From the NCBI RefSeq assembly GCF_004000255.1, contig NZ_RCIQ01000004.1, positions 214,836-278,835 of the forward strand: a stretch of DNA of 64,000 bases, written 5' to 3'. Of the stretch, positions 7,940 to 16,437 are shown piece by piece. The position numbers and the translations under genes are program-made. The notes under the pieces were generated by a model, which did no database searches, had not been told where the DNA came from, and saw only the letters and a program-made list of their open reading frames with translations. Every line of letters begins with the position of its first letter. Positions within the stretch are counted from its first letter, which is position 1. This DNA comes from Nioella ostreopsis. Lineage in GTDB: Bacteria > Pseudomonadota > Alphaproteobacteria > Rhodobacterales > Rhodobacteraceae.

Positions 7940-9250
7940 ATGCCCGAGCTTGAGCCCACTCTTGACGCATCCTTCTATCTGACGGCAGGCGCCATCCTCG
8001 CTCTTCTTCTGCTATCCGCCTTCTTCTCCGGCTCGGAAACCGCTCTGACGGCGGCGTCCCGTGGCAAGCTGCGCTCGCAGGCCGATCGCGGATCAAAGGC
8101 GGCGGAACGCGCGCTGCACCTGACCGAAGACAGCGAACGGCTGATCGGCTCGGTCCTGCTTGGCAACAACCTGGTCAACATCCTGGCTGCGTCGCTGGCC
8201 ACCTCTCTCTTCACCCGGGCCTTTGGGGAAAGCGGCGTGGCGCTGGCCACGCTGGTCATGACCCTGCTGGTGCTGATCTTCGCCGAGGTGTTGCCCAAGA
8301 CCTATGCCATTACCAATGCAGAGAAGGCCGCCTCGGCGGTCAGCCCGGTCATCAAGGTTGTGATCCTCGTCTTCTCGCCCGTGGTGGCCACGGTTCAGGT
8401 GCTGGTGCGCGCGATGCTTCGGATGTTCGGCGTGCAGGCCGACCCCGACAGCAAGGTGCTGTCCGCCCACGAGGAAATCGCCGGTGCCATCACGCTTGGC
8501 CATTCCGAGGGCGTGGTGGAAAAGGAACATCGCGACCGGCTGCTTGGTGCGCTCGATCTGGGAGACCGCACGGTCGAGGAAATCATGCTACATCGTTCCA
8601 ATATCGAGATGATCGACGCCGACGCAGATGGGGAAACCATCCTCAGCCAGCTTCTGCATTCCCCCTATACCCGCCTGCCCGTCTATCGCGGCGAGCCCGA
8701 AAACATCATCGGTCTGGTCCACGCAAAGGACGTGCTGCGGGCCATGGACCGGCTGGTGCGGGGGCCGGATGCCTCCCAGGCGGGCCTTGCGGCGTTTTCC
8801 GTCACCGACGTGGCGATGAAACCCTATTTCGTGCCGGAAACCACCACGCTGGATGACCAGATGCGCCAGTTCCTGCGGCGCCACACCCATTTCGCGCTTG
8901 TCGTCGATGAATATGGCGCTTTGCAGGGGCTGATCACGCTGGAGGATATTCTGGAAGAGATTGTCGGCGAGATTACCGACGAGTTTGACGTGGAAGAAGA
9001 GGTCAACCTGACGCCCGGCCCGGATGGCAGCTACCTGATCGAGGGTGGCATGACGATCCGCGACCTGAACCGGGCGACCGACTGGAACCTGCCCGACGAG
9101 GAGGCCAATACGGTGGCGGGGCTGGTCATCCACGAGGCGCAGATGATCCCCGAGGAGGGACAGGTATTCTCGTTTCACGGCTTCCGTTTTGAGGTGGCCG
9201 AACGCCAGCAGAACCGGCTGACGCAGCTTCGGGTGCGCAAGCTGCTTTAG
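7940..9250 (+). CDS. CorC/HlyC-family transporter with CNNM, CBS pair and CorC domains
   Basis: A 436-residue inner-membrane protein. Residues about 10-190 are the CNNM/DUF21 membrane domain with several helices and the hallmark LLLSAFFSGSETALTAASRG. Residues 205-335 form two CBS repeats (VEEIMLHRSNIEMID, then FALVVDEYGALQGLITLEDI), which normally bind adenine nucleotides. The last about 85 residues are the CorC_HlyC domain (YLIEGGMTIRDLNRATDW). Family members are linked to magnesium or cobalt efflux and tolerance; transport of a particular ion is not shown by the sequence. It has its own upstream region and stands alone, followed by a dispersed repeat. Confidence 0.93.
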   Translation: MPELEPTLDASFYLTAGAILALLLLSAFFSGSETALTAASRGKLRSQADRGSKAAERALHLTEDSERLIGSVLLGNNLVNILAASLATSLFTRAFGESGVALATLVMTLLVLIFAEVLPKTYAITNAEKAASAVSPVIKVVILVFSPVVATVQVLVRAMLRMFGVQADPDSKVLSAHEEIAGAITLGHSEGVVEKEHRDRLLGALDLGDRTVEEIMLHRSNIEMIDADADGETILSQLLHSPYTRLPVYRGEPENIIGLVHAKDVLRAMDRLVRGPDASQAGLAAFSVTDVAMKPYFVPETTTLDDQMRQFLRRHTHFALVVDEYGALQGLITLEDILEEIVGEITDEFDVEEEVNLTPGPDGSYLIEGGMTIRDLNRATDWNLPDEEANTVAGLVIHEAQMIPEEGQVFSFHGFRFEVAERQQNRLTQLRVRKLL

Positions 9251-9282
9251 GGATCGCCGCGCGTCCCGCGCGTCGACCGCCC

Positions 9283-9370
9283 GGGGGGCGCTGCCCCGTC
9301 GTCATTGGGCTTGCACCAATGGCGCATCCAATGGCGACCCCCCGAGGTATTTTCACCAAGATGAAGGGGC
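9283..9370. repeat. Dispersed extragenic repeat, copy 1
   Basis: A GC-rich stem (GGGGGGCGCTGCCCC) is followed about 40 bp later by CCCCCCGAGGTATTTT and CACCAAGATGAAGGGG. The same two-part arrangement recurs at 30525-30590. In between lie CATTGG and CCAATG as a small inverted repeat. It is a REP-like element placed just after one gene and before another; it could act as an mRNA 3'-end structure. Confidence 0.6.
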
Positions 9371-9442
9371 ATGTCGCTTTTGGACTTGCGGGCGGTGGCA
9401 GCAAAAGGCTGACTTCCACCAGAATTGCAGGGAGAGACGGCG

Positions 9443-11851
9443 ATGAAGACGAGCACACGGGTTTGCGTGATCGGGGGCGGGGTTGTGGGCTGTTCGGTGC
9501 TCTATCACCTGACCAAGCTCGGCTGGTCGGATGTGATGCTGGTGGAACGCTCGGAGCTGACATCAGGGTCCACCTGGCACGCGGCGGGCGGGTTTCATAC
9601 GCTCAACGGCGACACCAACATGGCCGCTCTGCAGGGCTACACGATCCGGCTTTATCGCGAGCTGGAGGCGCTGACCGGTATGTCCTGCGGGCTGCATCAC
9701 GTGGGCGGCGTGACGCTGGCCGACACGCCCGAACGCTTCGACATGCTGAAGGCCGAACGCGCCAAGCACCGCTTCATGGGGCTGGAAACGGAGATCCTCG
9801 GCCCCGATGAGATCAAGGCGATTGCGCCGATCACCAATGTCGAGGGCGTTTTGGGCGGACTCTACGATCCGCTCGACGGGCATCTCGACCCCTCAGGCAC
9901 GACCCATGCCTATGCCAAGGCCGCGCGCATGGGGGGCGCCACGATCGAAACGCACTGCATGGTGCGCGAGACCAATCAGCGCGCCGATGGGACCTGGGAC
10001 GTGGTGACCGACAAGGGTACGATCCATGCGGAGCATGTGGTCAATGCGGGCGGGCTCTGGGCACGGGAAGTGGGGGCGATGGCGGGGGTCTACCTGCCGC
10101 TTCACCCGATGGAGCATCAGTATCTGGTGACGGATGATCTGCCCGAGATCTATGAACGCGAGGTGGAGCATCCGCATGTGATGGACCCTGGCGGCGAAAG
10201 CTACCTGCGGCAGGAAGGCCGGGGGCTGTGTATCGGGTTCTATGAACAGCCCTGCAAGCCCTGGGCCGTGGGCGGCACGCCCTGGGAGTTCGGGCACGAG
10301 CTGCTGCCCGATGATTACGACAAGATCGAGGACTCCATCGCCTTCGCCTATCGCCGCTACCCGATCCTGGAACGCGCGGGCGTGAAGACCGTCATTCACG
10401 GGCCCTTCACCTTTGCCCCCGATGGCAACCCGCTGGTGGGCCCGGTGCCGGGCCGGCGCAACTACTGGTCGGCCTGCGGGGTGATGGCGGGCTTTTCCCA
10501 AGGTGGCGGGGTCGGCCTGACTCTGGCGCAATGGATGGTCGAGGGCGAGCCGGAACGCGATGTCTTCGCCATGGACGTGGCCCGCTTCGGCCGCTGGATC
10601 ACGCCGGGCTACACCCTGCCCAAGGTCATCGAGAACTACCAGAACCGGTTTTCCGTAAGCTATCCGAACGAGGAACTGCCCGCCGCGCGGCCGTTCCGCA
10701 CGACGCCCATATACGACATCTTCGACGGCATGGGCGCGGTCTGGGGGCAGCAATACGGGCTGGAGGTGCCCAACTATTTCGCCGAAGGCGATGAGCCGCG
10801 CTACGAGACGCCCTCTTTCCGACGCTCGAACGCGTTTGAGGCCACCGCGCGCGAGGTGCGGGCCGTGCGCGAGGGCGTGGGCATCAACGAGGTGCAGAAT
10901 TTCGGCAAGTATCGCGTGACGGGGGCGGATGCGCGCACCTGGCTCGACCGGGTCATGGCGGGGCGCATCCCGGCGCCGGGTCGGATCAGCCTGACGCCGA
11001 TGCTGGCACCTTCCGGGCGGCTCATTGGCGATTTCACCGTGGCCTGCCTGTCGGAGACCGAGTTCCGCCTGACGGCAAGCTACGGTGCGCAGGACTTCCA
11101 CATGCGCTGGTTCGAGGGGCAGTTTGATGGCGATGTGCGGGTCGAGAATATCTCGGACCGGTCGACCGGCTTCCAGATCGCGGGGCCGCGGGCGCGCGAC
11201 CTGCTGGCCAAGGTCACGCGGGCGGATGTGTCGAACGCCGCCTTCCGCTTTCTCGATGTCAAACGGCTCTCCATCGGGATGATGGAGGCCACCGTGCAGC
11301 GCGTGAGCTACACCGGCGATCTGGGTTATGAAATCTACGTCGACGCCATGGAACAGCGCGCCCTGTGGCAGCTGCTGTGGGAGGCGGGGCAGGAGTTCGG
11401 CCTCAAACCCTTCGGGATGCGGGCGATGATGAGCCTGAGGCTCGACCGGTTCTTCGGCTCCTGGATGCGGGAGTTTTCGCCCGATTACATGCCCGGCGAA
11501 ACCGGGATGGACCGGTTCATCAAATGGGACAAGGATTTCATCGGCAAGGAGGCCGCCGAGAAGGAGCGTGCGGAAGGTCCTGCCCGCAAGCTCTGTTCCT
11601 TCATCGTCGAGGCCGATGATGCAGATGTGGTCGCCTATGAACCGATCTGGCTCGATGGCAGCGTGCAGGGGTTCTGCACCTCGGGCGGCTATTCGCATTA
11701 CGCGGGCAAATCGGTGGCCTTCGGCTTCGTCCCGACCGAGCGGGCCGTTGAGGGGCTGGAGGTCGAGATCGAGATCCTCGGCAAGATGCACAAGGCGCGG
11801 CTGGTGACGGAGATGCTCTTCGATGCCGATGGCGCGCGGATGCGCGGATGA
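9443..11851 (+). CDS. Dimethylglycine/sarcosine dehydrogenase-like FAD and folate enzyme
   Basis: An 802-residue protein with the layout of dimethylglycine and sarcosine dehydrogenases. Residues 1-370 are a DAO-type FAD domain: VCVIGGGVVG dinucleotide loop, then GSTWHAAG, where His46 corresponds to the covalent-FAD histidine of mammalian relatives. A short FAO_M linker follows, then a GcvT tetrahydrofolate-binding domain (about 430-700) and its C-terminal barrel. It should demethylate a methylated glycine or related amine and pass the one-carbon unit to folate in the cytoplasm. The start has GGAGAG 6 nt upstream; an ATG 18 nt earlier lacks this. The stop overlaps the next start by ATGA, so the MobA-like gene is coupled. 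The substrate is not determined. Confidence 0.9.
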   Translation: MKTSTRVCVIGGGVVGCSVLYHLTKLGWSDVMLVERSELTSGSTWHAAGGFHTLNGDTNMAALQGYTIRLYRELEALTGMSCGLHHVGGVTLADTPERFDMLKAERAKHRFMGLETEILGPDEIKAIAPITNVEGVLGGLYDPLDGHLDPSGTTHAYAKAARMGGATIETHCMVRETNQRADGTWDVVTDKGTIHAEHVVNAGGLWAREVGAMAGVYLPLHPMEHQYLVTDDLPEIYEREVEHPHVMDPGGESYLRQEGRGLCIGFYEQPCKPWAVGGTPWEFGHELLPDDYDKIEDSIAFAYRRYPILERAGVKTVIHGPFTFAPDGNPLVGPVPGRRNYWSACGVMAGFSQGGGVGLTLAQWMVEGEPERDVFAMDVARFGRWITPGYTLPKVIENYQNRFSVSYPNEELPAARPFRTTPIYDIFDGMGAVWGQQYGLEVPNYFAEGDEPRYETPSFRRSNAFEATAREVRAVREGVGINEVQNFGKYRVTGADARTWLDRVMAGRIPAPGRISLTPMLAPSGRLIGDFTVACLSETEFRLTASYGAQDFHMRWFEGQFDGDVRVENISDRSTGFQIAGPRARDLLAKVTRADVSNAAFRFLDVKRLSIGMMEATVQRVSYTGDLGYEIYVDAMEQRALWQLLWEAGQEFGLKPFGMRAMMSLRLDRFFGSWMREFSPDYMPGETGMDRFIKWDKDFIGKEAAEKERAEGPARKLCSFIVEADDADVVAYEPIWLDGSVQGFCTSGGYSHYAGKSVAFGFVPTERAVEGLEVEIEILGKMHKARLVTEMLFDADGARMRG

Positions 11852-12432
11852 GCGATGCGGTGATCCTGCTGCTGGCAGCCGGGGCATCCTCGCGCATGCG
11901 GGGGGCCGACAAGCTGTTGGAGGAGGTGGGGGGCGAAACGCTCCTGACCGTCATGGCACGGCGCGCGGCCAAGGCCGGGCGACTGCGCGTGACCCTGCCC
12001 GAAGGGAACTCCGCGCGGGTAAAGGCGCTCGCCGGGATCGACTGCGATATCGTCACCCTTCCCGCGGGCTGCGACCAGTCGCAGTCGTTGGCGGCCGGGG
12101 TTGCGGGGCTGTCCTGCCCGGTGCTCGTGATGCTGGCCGACATGCCCGAGGTCACCGCCCATGACCTGCATTTGCTGCTGGCGTTGTCCGCTCAGGCCCC
12201 CAATGCCATTCTGCGCGCCGCAGACGCGGACGGAACGCCCGGAAACCCGGTTCTGTTTCCGGCCAGCCTGCTGCCAGAGCTTCAGAAGATCAAGGGCGAC
12301 AAGGGCGCGCGCGGGCTGCTGAAACAGCATGCGGCGCGGGTGCATCTGGTGCCCCTGCAAGGCAAGCGCGCGCTGACCGATCTGGACACGCCCGAAGACT
12401 GGGCCGCCTGGCGCGCGGCACATTCCCAATAA
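11848..12432 (+). CDS. MobA/MocA-like nucleotidyltransferase
   Basis: A 194-residue NTP-transferase (GT-A-like) protein. Visible signatures: LLLAAGASSRMRG at the N-terminus, the nucleotide loop followed by a Lys; the metal-binding MLADMPEVT near residues 92-100; and TPGNPVLFP. This is the pattern of MocA (molybdopterin cytidylyltransferase) and relatives rather than MobA of E. coli. It starts inside the stop of the upstream dehydrogenase (ATGA). No molybdoenzyme subunit is nearby, so the partner enzyme is elsewhere, or the protein activates a different cofactor. Only the family assignment is firm. Confidence 0.82.
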   Translation: MSDAVILLLAAGASSRMRGADKLLEEVGGETLLTVMARRAAKAGRLRVTLPEGNSARVKALAGIDCDIVTLPAGCDQSQSLAAGVAGLSCPVLVMLADMPEVTAHDLHLLLALSAQAPNAILRAADADGTPGNPVLFPASLLPELQKIKGDKGARGLLKQHAARVHLVPLQGKRALTDLDTPEDWAAWRAAHSQ

Positions 12433-12463
12433 AAAGGGGCGGCACGAGCCCTCGCGCCGCCCC
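12431..12463 (-). terminator. Rho-independent terminator for the RTX-Hint gene
   Basis: Read leftwards, GGGGCGGC and its partner (12436-12443 with 12456-12463, 8-bp perfect GC stem, 12-nt loop) are followed immediately by TTTTT (12435-12431). It lies 66 bp past the stop of the leftward RTX-Hint gene and touches the stop codon of the convergent MobA-like gene, so it may serve both. Confidence 0.8.
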
Positions 12464-12528
12464 AGTCCGGGTCCGGGGAGAGGATCTGCCCCCTCTCCCC
12501 CCGTATCCCTGCTGCATTCCTGTTGTCG

Positions 12529-14229
12529 TTAACGAGTGATCAGACGCGCCTCATGGCCTTTCAGAACCTTACGGGCCGCAGCATAGCTGTCGATCCCGGC
12601 GGGCTTCTGCAGCTCGGGGAAGAGCGTGTAGATCTCGTCCCGCTGCTCCGCGTCCATGCCACCAAGCGTCTGGTCGCCGGGCTGGAAGCTTTCGGTCCAG
12701 GCACCGTCCGCCAGAACCACCTCGTGCCGGTCGAACATGAAGTGGATATAGGTGGTGCGGATCGTGTCCATGTAGCGGATGCCCTTGTGGTCGATCAGAT
12801 GCTTGGCCGCGACCAGCACTTCGCTTTCCTCGAAATAGAGCTGCGTGCGGTCATTGCCGACCAGCATCCGGTGCTGCGGGCTGACCAGCATGTCACGCTC
12901 CGGCAGACCGTTGCCGAGCGCGCCGGCCTTGATCAGCACCGGGCGCAGATTGGGCGCGCGGCGCAACTCGCCGTGGTTCAGCGTCCGCGATCCGATCCAG
13001 CGGATTTCCTGAATGCCGTTGTCACGGGTGATGATCTTGTCACCGGGTTGAAGCGCCTCGACGGCCACCTCGCCACGGGGGGTTGCAATGCGGGATCCGG
13101 GGGTAAAGCAGGGCACGACGTTTTCAATCTCCTCGAAGCGCATGGTGCCGGTGACGTTCGACGGGGAATAGCCATTGCCGTCATAGAAGGTCACCGTACC
13201 GTTTTCAGGGTTGTCGGCGTCGAGTACGACACGCAACGGGCCAGAGCCTGTCAGGTCGAGCGTATCGTAATCGTCGCCGGTGCCCCCACCGTCCACGTAG
13301 TCGCCGACATTGCCGCCAAGGATCACGTCGCGGTCGGCGCCGCCGTAAATCTCGTCTTCGTCGATGCCGCCATCCAGCGTGTCGTTGCCGGCACCGCCAT
13401 AGATCGTGTCGTCATCGTCCTGGCCGTAAACCACGTCGTTGCCGTCACCGGCCTCGATATAGTCGCGGCCATTATCGGTCACCGCGTCGGGACCGATCGG
13501 ATTACCGTCCGAGCCGTCATCGGTGATGTTCAGCTCATCCGGGAAACCGGCGCCGAGGCCGCCATAGATGGTGTCATCGCCAGCATCGCCAAGGATTGTG
13601 TCCGATCCTTCGCCACCGACGATCAGGTCATCGCCCTCGCCCGCGTCGATGGTGTCGTCATCGAAGCCGCCGTCGATCTGGTCATTGCCGGTGCCGCCAG
13701 TGATGCTGTCGGCATCGTCGCCCGCAAAGATCGTGTCATTGCCCGCGCCGCCGTCGATGGTGTCGCGCGCGTCATTGGGGTCGTAGTCACTGGGGAAAAG
13801 GCCGGGATAGCCGCGATCGGGCAGCGGCAGGTTGCCGTCCAGGCGGGTGTCGATCAGGTCGTCGCCATCGCCACCATCGACGGACGCATTGCCATCGCCA
13901 CCGATCAGATGATCGTTGCCGTCGCCACCGATCAGCGTATCGTTGCCGCCTTCGCCCTTGATGGTGTCATCGCCACTTTCGCCGTCGAGATAGTCGTCGC
14001 CATCATTGCCCCAGATGATGTCGTCCCCGACACCGGCATGGACGGTGTCATTGCCTTCACCGGCGAGCACCACATCGTCATCGGGCGCGGCCCCGTCCAG
14101 AATGGCGTCACCGGCATCAATCATGTCGCCTTCGGGATCGCCTGTGTAGGCAAGGTTGATGTTGTCATCCCCTGGGGTGCCGTCGACGACGCCGTCTACA
14201 CTATTCGGATTCACTATTTCACCAGCCAT
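12529..14229 (-). CDS. RTX-repeat protein with C-terminal Hint domain
   Basis: A 566-residue protein. Residues 20-330 are filled with RTX nonapeptides (GGxGxDxxx variants such as GGAGNDTLDGG), which bind calcium outside the cell and usually mark type I secretion. A linker of mixed beta type follows. From Cys374 (VPCFTPGSRIATPRGEVAVE) the protein is a Hint_2 domain, the self-cleaving Hedgehog/intein fold, with the conserved VSPQHRM histidine block and VLADGAWTESF. There is no N-terminal signal peptide. A strong site AAGGAG precedes the start. Such proteins are frequent in marine alphaproteobacteria and their role (adhesion, envelope or processed effector) is unproven. Two other Hint proteins lie 5-7 kb to the right. 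Confidence 0.92.
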   Translation of the reverse strand: MAGEIVNPNSVDGVVDGTPGDDNINLAYTGDPEGDMIDAGDAILDGAAPDDDVVLAGEGNDTVHAGVGDDIIWGNDGDDYLDGESGDDTIKGEGGNDTLIGGDGNDHLIGGDGNASVDGGDGDDLIDTRLDGNLPLPDRGYPGLFPSDYDPNDARDTIDGGAGNDTIFAGDDADSITGGTGNDQIDGGFDDDTIDAGEGDDLIVGGEGSDTILGDAGDDTIYGGLGAGFPDELNITDDGSDGNPIGPDAVTDNGRDYIEAGDGNDVVYGQDDDDTIYGGAGNDTLDGGIDEDEIYGGADRDVILGGNVGDYVDGGGTGDDYDTLDLTGSGPLRVVLDADNPENGTVTFYDGNGYSPSNVTGTMRFEEIENVVPCFTPGSRIATPRGEVAVEALQPGDKIITRDNGIQEIRWIGSRTLNHGELRRAPNLRPVLIKAGALGNGLPERDMLVSPQHRMLVGNDRTQLYFEESEVLVAAKHLIDHKGIRYMDTIRTTYIHFMFDRHEVVLADGAWTESFQPGDQTLGGMDAEQRDEIYTLFPELQKPAGIDSYAAARKVLKGHEARLITR

Positions 14230-15266
14230 TGTCGTCTCCTTTACGCCCTGCCCGAACGCGCAACTTGCGCGGCTTCGCGGCGAACCACTGAATTTTCAAT
14301 GACAACGAAAGACGAAGACTGCTGCTTCAGTGCATGGACGGTCAGGTTAAAGACCAAGGAAACCAAGAACATCGCACATCCCCTGACGATCGGTGTCGAA
14401 CACGTTCCAACCGGATTGCGATGTATGAAGAATGTGTGGGCGGGCGCACGAAGACCGGAACCGAAGCAGATGGGCCGACGGCCATAAGGCGCGCGGCAGG
14501 GGTCTGCCTGGCAGGGCAGTTCCCTCATATAATTCCGCAAAACGTTGCGGCTCACATGCCACCTGCCGATCCGTTTGAACCGGCTGGTATCGTGCGGCCG
14601 CCCCCGTGGCCTTCAGACATCGCCCCCCAGTTGGGCTGACCCAGTCATAGCCCGAGCGGGCCGATCCAAGAAAGCGAAAATTGTTTGAAACATGGCAAGA
14701 GAGCGTCGGCTTTGATCGGAATAGGGCAATATCGTGGTTAACTTGGCCTCGCCTGCTCGCCCCATTGTCACCAGAGCGGAAACAGCGATTGATCTCGATC
14801 TATCTGTGCGACAGCCGCCCAGATGCTTGATGTTCTCTGATTTTATCTAGAGCCGTGCAAGGCCGGTGGGAATGATCGACCATGGCATTCGATGCTCAGT
14901 GCCATTTATTGTTTCTGATTTATAAACAGCCAATTGGCCGAGAGTTGGAAACGCACTGTTAACCATGGCAGAATTTGGGCAGCTTTGCGCTTTGCCTGAC
15001 ACATTTCCAATCCACCGTCAAATCCCAGCTTTGGTTCCATCGCGGAACCAATCGAATGCGAATCACTTTCTCAGCATCGAATCTTTCAACCCTTTCAAGG
15101 CCGATGGCTCTCCTGAATGTTCGATTAGGAGAACTGACCTGCGATTCCCGCGCCGCCTCAATCTTGCCACACGGGCCTTGCCCGGCCTTGCAAAATACGC
15201 CCCAAATCCGCCGCATTTCGCTGGCATCCTTGATCGCAGGCAGCAACAAACAAGCGGAGCACCTCG
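14230..15266. other. Intergenic region, nothing recognisable
   Basis: About 1 kb upstream of the RTX-Hint gene. Open frames on both strands are short, overlap one another and show no ribosome site or familiar protein. The part around 14700-15000 is richer in A and T than the flanks and should contain the RTX-Hint promoter. Nothing else can be supported. Confidence 0.5.
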
Positions 15267-15380
15267 ATGCCACAACCGCACCCCACACCGAAACAGGCAC
15301 CGACCCCCCAACCAGCCCCCCGCAAGGGCAGCAGCGAGGATGAGACGCCCGCCACCTTCCGGGACTGGGCCAGCATCTGA
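15267..15380 (+). CDS. Possible 37-residue proline-rich small protein
   Basis: The frame starts MPQPHPTPKQAPTPQPAPRK and ends TFRDWASI, with GGAG 7 nt upstream of the ATG. The N-terminal half is Pro/Gln/Thr-rich and probably disordered; the tail is a short amphipathic stretch. It ends 36 bp before the TfoX-like gene on the same strand, so the two could be cotranscribed. I do not recognise a family. The good spacing of the ribosome site is the main support; a chance frame cannot be excluded. Confidence 0.4.
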   Translation: MPQPHPTPKQAPTPQPAPRKGSSEDETPATFRDWASI

Positions 15381-15416
15381 TAGGATCTGGGCGGACCCCT
15401 GACCGGAGCTGCGCCC

Positions 15417-15746
15417 ATGCCTACCCCGCTGACAGACATCCGCAACATCGGTCCGGCCATGGCCGAAGACCTGCAACGCGCCGGGATCCCGGATGCCGAG
15501 ACCCTGCGCCGGGCGGGCCCCGATGCGGCTTATGCGGCGATGCTGCGTGCCGGCAGCCGGCCGCATTTCATCGCGTATTACGTGCTGCATATGGGGTTGC
15601 AGGGGCGCCCCTGGAACGATTGTCAGGGGGATGAGAAGGCAGCGCTGCGCAGGCGCTTCGTTCAGATCAAGGCCGACTCCTTCGATCCTGACCGGTCAGA
15701 GTTCGAAAAGCTGATGAACGAGCTGGGCGTGGGTGCGCGACGCTGA
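15417..15746 (+). CDS. TfoX/Sxy C-terminal-domain protein
   Basis: A 109-residue protein consisting only of the TfoX C-terminal domain. It has a helix-hairpin-helix-like start (LTDIRNIGPAMAEDLQRAGI), then DAETLRRAGPDAAYAAML and the LHMGLQGRPWND segment that close this family. Full TfoX/Sxy competence regulators have an additional N-terminal domain that is absent here; stand-alone C-domain proteins are common in alphaproteobacteria and have no proven role in competence. It converges with ndk; between the two stops are four stem-loops. Confidence 0.85.
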   Translation: MPTPLTDIRNIGPAMAEDLQRAGIPDAETLRRAGPDAAYAAMLRAGSRPHFIAYYVLHMGLQGRPWNDCQGDEKAALRRRFVQIKADSFDPDRSEFEKLMNELGVGARR

Positions 15747-15751
15747 GCCAA

Positions 15752-15837
15752 GAAGAATTTTGATGCAAAATTCTTCCGGGCTGAAATTTCTTCCGGAAGA
15801 AATTTGGGATGCGGAAAAATCTTCCAGAAGATTTTTC
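15752..15837. repeat. Three tandem AT-rich palindromic stem-loops
   Basis: Three near-perfect hairpins follow one another in 86 bp. GAAGAATTTT and AAAATTCTTC flank a 5-nt loop at 15752-15776. A 22-nt perfect palindrome is centred on TTCCGGAA at 15784-15805. GAAAAATCTTC and GAAGATTTTTC with a 2-nt loop lie at 15814-15837. All share the CTTC/GAAG core. They sit just after the TfoX-like stop, so a terminator role is plausible, but three related palindromes in a row is more than a terminator needs. Confidence 0.7.
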
Positions 15838-15850
15838 AGGGCCTCGACAG

Positions 15851-15880
15851 AAAACGGGCCGCCCAAATCAGAGCGGCCCG
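15851..15880 (-). terminator. Rho-independent terminator of ndk
   Basis: Read leftwards, the 8-bp stem CGGGCCGC with GCGGCCCG (15855-15862 and 15873-15880, 10-nt loop) is followed by TTTT. It lies 26 bp after the ndk stop. Confidence 0.8.
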
Positions 15881-15906
15881 CAAATCACGTTTGGTCAGGT
15901 TTGACC

Positions 15907-16329
15907 TTAGCCGACCAGTTCGAGACCGGAGAAGAAATAGGCAATCTCTTCGGCTGCGGTTTCCGGCGCGTCGGAGCCGTGGACCGAGTTTTCGCCTTTG
16001 GACAGGGCGAAGTCCTTGCGGATGGTGCCGTCGGCGGCTTCTGCCGGATCGGTGGCGCCCATCACTTCGCGGTAGGCGGCAATGGCGTTTTCGCCTTCCA
16101 GAACCTGCACGACCACCGGCTCGGACGCCATGAATTCGCACAGCTCACCATAGAAGGGACGTTCTTTGTGCACGGCATAGAAGACACCGGCCTGCGCGGG
16201 GGTCAGGTGGATGCGCTTCTGGGCGATGATGCGCAGGCCGGCTGCTTCGATCTTGGCATTGATCGCGCCAGTCAGGTTGCGCTTGGTGGCATCGGGCTTG
16301 ATGATCGAGAAGGTGCGTTGAACCGCCAT
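15907..16329 (-). CDS. ndk: Nucleoside-diphosphate kinase
   Basis: A 140-residue enzyme of the normal bacterial length that transfers the gamma phosphate from ATP to other (d)NDPs through a phosphohistidine. The start [18 protein letters not shown] is the family N-terminus; a longer frame to 16401 is rejected, because GGAGAG sits at the right distance from this ATG. The active site is [11 protein letters not shown], with the phosphorylated His in the middle. It is a cytosolic homotetramer or hexamer in relatives. It is divergently transcribed from the ABC-F gene across about 108 bp and closed by its own terminator. Confidence 0.98.
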   Translation of the reverse strand: MAVQRTFSIIKPDATKRNLTGAINAKIEAAGLRIIAQKRIHLTPAQAGVFYAVHKERPFYGELCEFMASEPVVVQVLEGENAIAAYREVMGATDPAEAADGTIRKDFALSKGENSVHGSDAPETAAEEIAYFFSGLELVG

Positions 16330-16437
16330 GGGGACTCTCCGGAAAATGGGTTGGTTTGGCGCGGCTGCTAGCACGCAGCGCCTGTAAAGAAAACCCGCCA
16401 ATTGACAGTGCCGCGCGACCGGGTCACACCCGCGCCC

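Noticed and set aside
9893..11887. A 664-codon minus-strand frame opposite the dimethylglycine dehydrogenase-like gene
   Set aside because: His/Arg/Pro-rich antisense frame typical of GC-rich genes; the plus strand encodes a complete FAD/GcvT enzyme.
12523..14487. A 654-codon open frame on the plus strand opposite the RTX-Hint gene
   Set aside because: It is the periodic antisense shadow of the RTX nonapeptide repeats (Val/Ala/Ile-rich, no family, no ribosome site); the minus-strand protein has clear RTX and Hint domains.
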